From assembly GCA_001692895.1 (NCBI GenBank), contig KV748216.1, positions 1,455,143-1,519,142 of the forward strand: DNA of 64,000 nucleotides. Direction: 5' to 3'. A program made the translations under genes and the position numbers. The stretch comes from Cenococcum geophilum 1.58 (taxonomy: Eukaryota; Ascomycota; Dothideomycetes; Gloniales; Gloniaceae). Under the pieces are notes generated by a model. The model saw only the letters and a list, made by a program, of their open reading frames with translations. It was not told the DNA's origin and made no database searches. This document shows positions 58,545-64,000 of this stretch, piece after piece. Numbering within the stretch: the stretch's first letter is position 1; every line of letters begins with the position of its first letter.

Positions 58545-61364
58545 ATGGGCGCATCTAAAAGGCGTCGAAGAAACCCCTCTATTTCGTCTAGCAGGAGCCA
58601 GTCTTCTCAAGCTTTTGACAATAAACTACCCTCTCTATTAACCAATACCGCTGGAGGATCAAGAGATACAGCGGATATAGTGCCCGAGGGCATCAGCCGT
58701 CTTGTCCCACCCCCATCATCTCCCCTATCGTCTCCCCCGTCGTCTCCCCCATCGCTATCCGCAGCTCAATGGCGGTCCTCAATAGCCTACTCACCACTGC
58801 CAAACTACATAGATCCCCAAGAGGATGAAGAAGCAGGAGTTGATGAAATACCCGCAATATCCGCAATATCCGCCGAGAAGATATCCGCTGCAGAGAAGGT
58901 CCGGGTAATTGTCGACCGTCTTAGGCCATGGCGGATGTCTATAGGAGACCTAGCGCTTGAATGGATTACAATGGCTGAAGGTTCACGCAAGGCACTAAAG
59001 AAAAAAAGAGCAAGGGAGCTCCTTAACAAACTCCTAGAGGATGCTGATATCCTAGATATCTATACTGAAGAGATGGAGAAGCGCGGCATAGTGGGTGCTA
59101 GTGTTGCTCTTACTATCCAGGGAGAGCTTGAAGAGCTAAGGGAGAAAGAGTCACTATTTGGCAGCTTTGACCAATATGCGGATATTGAGCAGCTTGACCT
59201 TGGGCAGTGCTATCAAGCCGTAAAGACTTACGCACCTACACTAGAGCATGTAATTACAGCATGTCAAGAGGGTCGACGCAAATGTTCTCCGCATGAAGGC
59301 CGTGCGGTTCTAATAGCTTCTACGCTTGCATTTGGCCTTTCACGAAACTCCGCAAACTGTATCCCACGGCTGCTAGGGATGTATCTCCAAGCCAACGGCG
59401 TTAAGCGCCGCGTGCTTTCTGTGCTCCATGGGCTTGGATTAATTGATGGTTATACCACTTTGAACCGGCAGAAGGAGCGGATAGCCCAGGAATCAAGGTT
59501 TAGCCCACAATCTCCGCGGTGCAGGTATATACTAACCTACATACAGGTGAAAATCCGCTTAATGGGTGCAGCTTCTAATACTATTGTTGTCTATGATAAC
59601 TTCGACTACCTCCAACGAGTTCAGCATCAAACACTTGGGGATACTGGGACGTTCTATTCGCGCACGACTGGCAAGCTTGTCTTTGGTGTAAGTATACCTA
59701 ATGGTGGGCTTCGACAGAGCATGCTTCGTGCGGATATTCCAATTAAGTTCTCGGATATTGCAGAGGCTCCAGGTAATTTACAAGACGAGATACAGAAGCA
59801 GATCTCGACAGCTTTAATCTATAAAGCCATTGTAGAGGCGTACCCAGGCCTTGATATATTACTCAGCAAAAACCCGCGGTTCAAACATCCACGTATGCCT
59901 TCTATTAATGTAATACCCGCTGCGCGGACGTCTAGGTTTAACCTAGGACCTATTATGACTGGAGAGGCTTCTATATCTGAAACCTATAAGGTACTAGACG
60001 ACATTTTTCTCCATCAAATGAATCTACAACGCACCGATAAAGCATTTGAGGAGCGACTGTTTCTGATCTATGGTGATCAAAAGACCGCAAAGCTTATTCG
60101 GTCATGTCAGGGAGAACGTACTGAGTCAATATCCGCCTATGATAGCCTGCGTTGGGCTCTGCCTATTCCAGCTCTTTGGCACCTAAAGCTGAACTACCTG
60201 TATATGGTTATACGGTATCACTATGGTGGCAAGCAATCAGCCCAAGAGTACTCTACGCTGTACACCCACATGAACCACCTAGGTCGAAGAAATATCCCAG
60301 CCGAGCGCGCGCCGTTTCATCATATGGAGGAGCTAATTCTCCATAGCTTCGACGCTCGTATCATAGCGTTGCTCCATACTCAGATTAAGGAGTCTTGTAA
60401 CACCAAGTCGCCTATAGATATCAAGCGGTACCTTAAAAGCCTATCTCCGCAACGTCTATTAGCAGTGGTCGAGGATATCCGCACAGCGGTTTTCGGTCAG
60501 GAAGTCTCTCGGGCGGCCAACCATGCCAGCCAGCCTGCGGAACCACGGCAAAAGGGTCACCTTAAGCAGGCTGGCAGTGCTGCATCCTCACAAACACTTT
60601 CTAAGCCTGCTGATGCAGAGTTTCTAACGCACGTCCGCTTTTTACAACTGGTAGAGACGTACAAGGTCCTCAAGCACGCCATCAAGCTTGCGGATATTGG
60701 CCTGCTCAGCCGCGTGCTCCCCCGCATTTGTATCTATTTCGCAGGTGGTCGAAACAAGAACTATCTACCAGAGATGTTACGTTTCTTCCAGTTAACTTCA
60801 ACAGATGCTTGTTCCCCTGAGCTCCAGCAAGCTATCCTAGTAAATAGTCTAGTGAATATCCGCGGCGAACAGGATAGTCACTACCCGATAGATCTCGACA
60901 ACGAGCTACTTAATGGGGAGCTAAAGCAGCTTATGCACACTCGTGGCAATTCGACATTTAACCTAGACTCACTCTTCCGCTGGAGCATTCATATGACTAA
61001 TTATACAGGGCCACTACGTGCAAAGTTTGAGATCACGTTCGGCGAACGGATGTCTACTCGACATACTGTTAAATCTCCTGCAGCGGATATTCAATCGCTT
61101 GCTAATGCGATTGCCGAAGGTTCTATTATCCGCCGTCAGGCACGGCGAGCAAAGATGGAAGCGCCGCCTCTACTACAACTAGGTATTGAACGACTTAATC
61201 AATCTGCCCTCAACGAGTTCAATTCACGGCTAGGCGGTGATCTTTCCGCCGTGTTTGATGAGCTTGATCTCCATGACGATGATAATGAGCTAGATGGCTT
61301 CGTACTCCCTGCCGACTTTGCTCAAACCCAGCTTCAACCTGCGTATGAGTTGCTCGATGAGTAA
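58545..61364 (+). CDS. DUF6589-like protein, possible mobile-element protein
   Basis: A single ORF of 939 codons with a good ATG context (GCCATGGGC). The first ~100 residues are disordered, with a basic KRRRR patch and Pro/Ser repeats. The central part fits fungal DUF6589 as I remember it: VYDNFDYLQRVQHQTLGDTG, an RTTGKL turn, ASISETYKVLDDIFLHQM, LIYGDQKTAKLIRSCQGERT, SLRWALPIPALWHLKLNYLY and EELILHSFDARI. The Asp in VYDNFD, the Asp in YGDQKT and a downstream Glu are candidate catalytic residues, by analogy with RNase H-like transposases; I cannot verify this. The C-terminus is acidic. Codons are shaped by the recurring DNA motif: GCGGATATT reads Ala-Asp-Ile, ATATCCGC reads Ile-Ser-Ala or Ile-Arg, so the protein is rich in ADI and ISA. 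It converges with a helicase gene. Confidence 0.7.
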   Translation: MGASKRRRRNPSISSSRSQSSQAFDNKLPSLLTNTAGGSRDTADIVPEGISRLVPPPSSPLSSPPSSPPSLSAAQWRSSIAYSPLPNYIDPQEDEEAGVDEIPAISAISAEKISAAEKVRVIVDRLRPWRMSIGDLALEWITMAEGSRKALKKKRARELLNKLLEDADILDIYTEEMEKRGIVGASVALTIQGELEELREKESLFGSFDQYADIEQLDLGQCYQAVKTYAPTLEHVITACQEGRRKCSPHEGRAVLIASTLAFGLSRNSANCIPRLLGMYLQANGVKRRVLSVLHGLGLIDGYTTLNRQKERIAQESRFSPQSPRCRYILTYIQVKIRLMGAASNTIVVYDNFDYLQRVQHQTLGDTGTFYSRTTGKLVFGVSIPNGGLRQSMLRADIPIKFSDIAEAPGNLQDEIQKQISTALIYKAIVEAYPGLDILLSKNPRFKHPRMPSINVIPAARTSRFNLGPIMTGEASISETYKVLDDIFLHQMNLQRTDKAFEERLFLIYGDQKTAKLIRSCQGERTESISAYDSLRWALPIPALWHLKLNYLYMVIRYHYGGKQSAQEYSTLYTHMNHLGRRNIPAERAPFHHMEELILHSFDARIIALLHTQIKESCNTKSPIDIKRYLKSLSPQRLLAVVEDIRTAVFGQEVSRAANHASQPAEPRQKGHLKQAGSAASSQTLSKPADAEFLTHVRFLQLVETYKVLKHAIKLADIGLLSRVLPRICIYFAGGRNKNYLPEMLRFFQLTSTDACSPELQQAILVNSLVNIRGEQDSHYPIDLDNELLNGELKQLMHTRGNSTFNLDSLFRWSIHMTNYTGPLRAKFEITFGERMSTRHTVKSPAADIQSLANAIAEGSIIRRQARRAKMEAPPLLQLGIERLNQSALNEFNSRLGGDLSAVFDELDLHDDDNELDGFVLPADFAQTQLQPAYELLDE

Positions 61365-61653
61365 TACAAGATATTAGCTATAAGCTATTACTACAACCGT
61401 TCAATATCCGCTATAGTTAGTAGCACTGGTACATATTCCCAAGTAATTGATATTATTAATTAATTAATCTATTTAGTTCCTGGGCCGCGCTTGCTAGGGG
61501 TGTAGGGTATAAGGGGAAGGGGGGGCGTCATCCTAATAGATATCAGCTACTATGGTTGCAATATCCGCTTGGCGGATATAAGGTAAACTCACCTAGTATT
61601 AGCTAACCCCGCCTGATATCAACTAACCTCGCCTAATATTAGCCCGCTGTATA
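61365..61653. other. Spacer between convergent genes of the candidate element
   Basis: 289 bp with three ATATCCGC/GCGGATAT copies, two of them as a tight inverted pair (AATATCCGCTTGGCGGATATA, about 61,562-61,580). It also has repeated CTAATATTAGC/CTGATATCAAC words and a G-rich tract. Shared 3' region. Confidence 0.6.
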
Positions 61654-64000
61654 CTAATTGGCGTTGCCGTTGATTTCCTGTAGTGCTCTTCGCATACGTT
61701 TGCCTCTGTTTAATCGCGCCGACCGCCTTTGCGGTACCAATAAAGACGTATCCAACTGGCGGGTTGCTGGCGGCATAGATGTATCTNACGGCTGGTATAA
61801 GGGTAATGATGGAGGAGTAGGAGCTGGAGACCCAAGAGTTGGCGAAGGCATAGGTACATCCTCTTCCTGAGTTATTGGCAAGAGGTCTATGGCTGACTGT
61901 TGACTAGCCTGCGATATATCAGCGCCACAGTGAGGCGCTGATTGCCACGGCGCTGATATTTCAAATCTCCTATCTGAAACCTGCGAAGCCCGTATAAGAG
62001 CCTGTGATAAGCGCTCATCCGCAGCAGCGTGCTGCTCTAACGCTTGGGAAAACCGCTCTGACATCTGCATAATTAACCCAGAAGAACCTGAGAGTTGCCC
62101 TATTTCTTTCTGTTTCTGCTTTCGTTCCTCATCTGCTAAAAGCTTAATAAGGGACGGAAGCTCCTCACCGAGGATATCAGGATCCCACTCAGGCATTGCT
62201 TGCCTTAATGATGCCGCATCTGGAACCCACCCTATGTTACAGAGGCGACAAAGCTGCTTATCCGGTATAACACAATTAACTGTAGGCGTCCATAATGTAT
62301 CCTGATACCTGGCCTCCGCCCATTGCGTAAACCACTTCTGTATATTGCTTAACATAGGCTCCCGGCGGGTTTTCGCAATATCCGCACTATGGCTAGTGCG
62401 GATATCGTACTCGCAATCCATGAATATTGCTGGGTTGCAGTTACTGCAACACAAGTCTTTACTAACAGTAGACTGTGGGTCTCCATAGTGTGTAAGTTGT
62501 ATTGCTCGTAAGCATACCTGATCCTCATTAACTAGCCGCCATAGGGTGAACGGCAGTTTACCACGCAACTGCGCATTAGTCAACCGCTTCTTTGGGCGTA
62601 GGGTCGGTACGATAAGCTCTTCAGGTAGGCGTACTGTAGAACCACCAGGGCTTAACCCACGCCCGCTTCTTGTATCTACCAACTGCTCAGTACTGACTGA
62701 CGCTATAGATGAAGCATCGCCCGCAATATCCGCAGTCTCTGCGTTTTGTCGCCCGCGGATATCATTGCGCAGCGCGCTTGCGCGAAGATCGCCTATACAC
62801 TGAGGTTGTGTATGCTTAGAACCACCTAATTCATCGCAAGGACCCCGCCAGCGGCTCTCAACCATAAAGATTGCTTCGCCTGAGAGGCCTTCTCCTCGGC
62901 CTGCCCGGCCAAACCGCTGTGCCAGCATATTACAGGATTTGTGGCGAGGCATTCCATATTGGATCGAACGGTAGATATCCGGGACATCTGCACCGTGTGC
63001 TACTGCATCTGATGCAACGAAAATTCGAATTCGAGACGTTGGGCGCGCGTATTCGGCGTACAAGCGGTCTTTGTCAATATCCGCAAGCGTTGCGTGGTAG
63101 CTCTGCACCGCTTCTCTAGCAACAGCAGCATCGTAGCCGCGATGGATCAACCAGCTGCGAATAGTATTACGACAGGCAGCTATCCACTCCTTAGAATCAA
63201 AGAAGATGATCGTCTTTGGAATCAGCTGAAGTTGATCGAACTGTTGGCGGTATGTCTGCTGTGCGGATATTAAGCGGCTTCTTGATTGCTCGCCTTCTCC
63301 TCGGTCACTATTACTAGCAGTGTGCGAATACACTGGAGCAGCAGCAATAGTAAAGTAAAGAGCTCGAAAGTCCTTCTTCTCTGGCGCGGTCATGACCCTC
63401 CGTATAATCTTTAGCTCCGGCCGATCGATTGGGGTTTTAATAACTTGTATATTAGGTTTAAACCCAGCNAGCTTGCATACAGTCCGAAACGTAGATGGGT
63501 CTAGTGTTGCGGTACATGCAAACCAAGGCTTATCAACTAAGACTGAACGTACTTTAAAGAGTTGTGTGTACGCTATACGGAAGGTCTCTCCCCAATCAGC
63601 AAGCAGGTGTACTTCATCAACCACCACAAGGGCAACATGGGAACGAAATATCGGGTCTATCAGAACCTTATGCAGCTTGTCACTAACCAAAAGCTCTGGG
63701 GAGATAAGGATATGTGTGTAGCTGCCCGTGCGGATATCCTCAATCAGCTCGGCGGATATTGTTTTCTCCCACACATGAACAGGTCGAACATAAGGTAGCT
63801 TTGCAATCTTTTTTACTTGCTCTGACCCAATCGCGTTAAGTGGAAGAACAATAATAACAACTGCATTAGGTACAAGACATGGTAGTGCTTGCATTATCAT
63901 ACTCTTGCCAAAAGACGTCTTTGCCACAAGCATGAGATCTCGCCGCTCAAATATCAGCACCCTCAGGGCCTCGAGCTGCTCCGTATGACCGCGGTACGGA
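61654..64000 (-). CDS. RecQ-like superfamily 2 DNA helicase, 5' end outside window
   Basis: The frame is open for 782 codons and runs off the right edge; the upstream residues YRGHTEQLEALR are still in frame, so the true start lies beyond 64000. Helicase motifs in order: LMLVAKTSFGKSMIMQ (Walker A), VALVVVDEVHLLADWG (DExH box, here DEVH), FACTATL (III), KTIIFFDS (IV), RIFVASDAVAHGADVP (V) and QRFGRAGRGEG (VI). This layout matches RecQ-like helicases carried by fungal repeats and subtelomeres (TLH-like). After the motor come a Cys cluster (CCSNCNP, CRLCNIG), a Gln/Lys helix and a basic tail (RRSARLNRGKRMRR), perhaps DNA-binding or nuclear-localising. Two unknown bases (61787, 63470) give X residues. 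There are no introns, and it carries at least seven of the recurring ATATCCGC/GCGGATAT sites. Its likely role in the element, strand separation during transposition or replication, is inference. Confidence 0.85.
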   Translation of the reverse strand, partial: PYRGHTEQLEALRVLIFERRDLMLVAKTSFGKSMIMQALPCLVPNAVVIIVLPLNAIGSEQVKKIAKLPYVRPVHVWEKTISAELIEDIRTGSYTHILISPELLVSDKLHKVLIDPIFRSHVALVVVDEVHLLADWGETFRIAYTQLFKVRSVLVDKPWFACTATLDPSTFRTVCKXAGFKPNIQVIKTPIDRPELKIIRRVMTAPEKKDFRALYFTIAAAPVYSHTASNSDRGEGEQSRSRLISAQQTYRQQFDQLQLIPKTIIFFDSKEWIAACRNTIRSWLIHRGYDAAVAREAVQSYHATLADIDKDRLYAEYARPTSRIRIFVASDAVAHGADVPDIYRSIQYGMPRHKSCNMLAQRFGRAGRGEGLSGEAIFMVESRWRGPCDELGGSKHTQPQCIGDLRASALRNDIRGRQNAETADIAGDASSIASVSTEQLVDTRSGRGLSPGGSTVRLPEELIVPTLRPKKRLTNAQLRGKLPFTLWRLVNEDQVCLRAIQLTHYGDPQSTVSKDLCCSNCNPAIFMDCEYDIRTSHSADIAKTRREPMLSNIQKWFTQWAEARYQDTLWTPTVNCVIPDKQLCRLCNIGWVPDAASLRQAMPEWDPDILGEELPSLIKLLADEERKQKQKEIGQLSGSSGLIMQMSERFSQALEQHAAADERLSQALIRASQVSDRRFEISAPWQSAPHCGADISQASQQSAIDLLPITQEEDVPMPSPTLGSPAPTPPSLPLYQPXDTSMPPATRQLDTSLLVPQRRSARLNRGKRMRRALQEINGNAN

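Larger units (their letters stand above)
58203..64000. mobile_element. Candidate two-gene mobile element (DUF6589-like plus RecQ-like helicase), right end outside window
   Basis: Two long intronless ORFs converge. Both they and the flanking non-coding DNA are studded with ATATCCGC/GCGGATAT (24 copies counted, first at 58300, last at about 63,753), while the remaining 58 kb shows one that I noticed (37069). The left boundary may be TA followed by CAGTAAAATCTCTTTAGCACGATAC (58203 on), which resembles pogo/Tigger-type termini; this is inference. Two ambiguous bases (61787, 63470) occur only here, as expected if similar copies were collapsed in assembly. Intronless genes in an intron-rich genome support mobility. 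The right terminus is not visible. Confidence 0.55.

Overview
This window is nuclear DNA from a filamentous ascomycete (Pezizomycotina; Leotiomycetes would fit, but I cannot prove the class). The evidence is: many genes split by short introns (about 48 to 130 bp, GTNNGT donors, CTAAC-like branch points, one 426 bp outlier); fungus-specific families (NmrA, AA11 lytic polysaccharide monooxygenase, DUF3433, DUF3292-like); and AT-rich repeat graveyards between gene islands. I rebuilt exon structures by hand, requiring an open spliced frame and agreement with family motifs. Spliced lengths are all multiples of three.

Layout. 1-1.5 kb: gene-poor, with an ORF fragment at the left edge. 1.5-3.9 kb: glycogen synthase (minus). 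4-10 kb: transposon graveyard with degenerate Ty1/copia fragments, including an inverted pair of integrase pieces. 10-16.5 kb (all minus): mitochondrial ribosomal protein bL19m, the nitrogen-metabolite repressor NmrA and an ankyrin-tailed L-asparaginase. 17.8-20.1 kb: a decayed DUF3292-like gene and a TA-flanked MITE. 20.5-30.2 kb: a nucleotidyltransferase-fold protein (minus) divergent from a Vps75/NAP-type histone chaperone, then a secreted GH1 beta-glucosidase and a WDR26/Gid7-type CTLH protein. 31.3-34.8 kb: a small retropepsin-like protein with an N-myristoylation signal, and an acidic hypothetical. 36.5-46.7 kb (all minus): an AA11 LPMO, a 1286-residue DUF3433 membrane protein and a MAT2B-like reductase. 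48.3-52.9 kb (plus): calcineurin A and a mitochondrial Mmc1-like protein. 52.9-57 kb: AT-rich repeats containing a hAT-like MITE. 57 kb: a PMP3-type proteolipid.

The last 6 kb (about 58.2 kb to the right edge) is different. A DUF6589-like protein and a RecQ-like helicase converge, each as one long intronless ORF. Across the spacer, leader and both genes an 8-bp motif (ATATCCGC or its complement GCGGATAT) recurs about 24 times, against one copy that I noticed in the other 58 kb. I read this as a two-gene mobile element whose DNA carries many protein-binding sites inside its own coding sequence. It is the best candidate for an undescribed system here. The window ends inside the helicase, so the far terminus is not visible.

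The host genes are mostly housekeeping (glycogen storage, nitrogen control and asparagine breakdown, chromatin, calcium signalling, mitochondrial function, secreted carbohydrate-active enzymes) and show no pathway cluster. I saw no rRNA, tRNA or CRISPR array.
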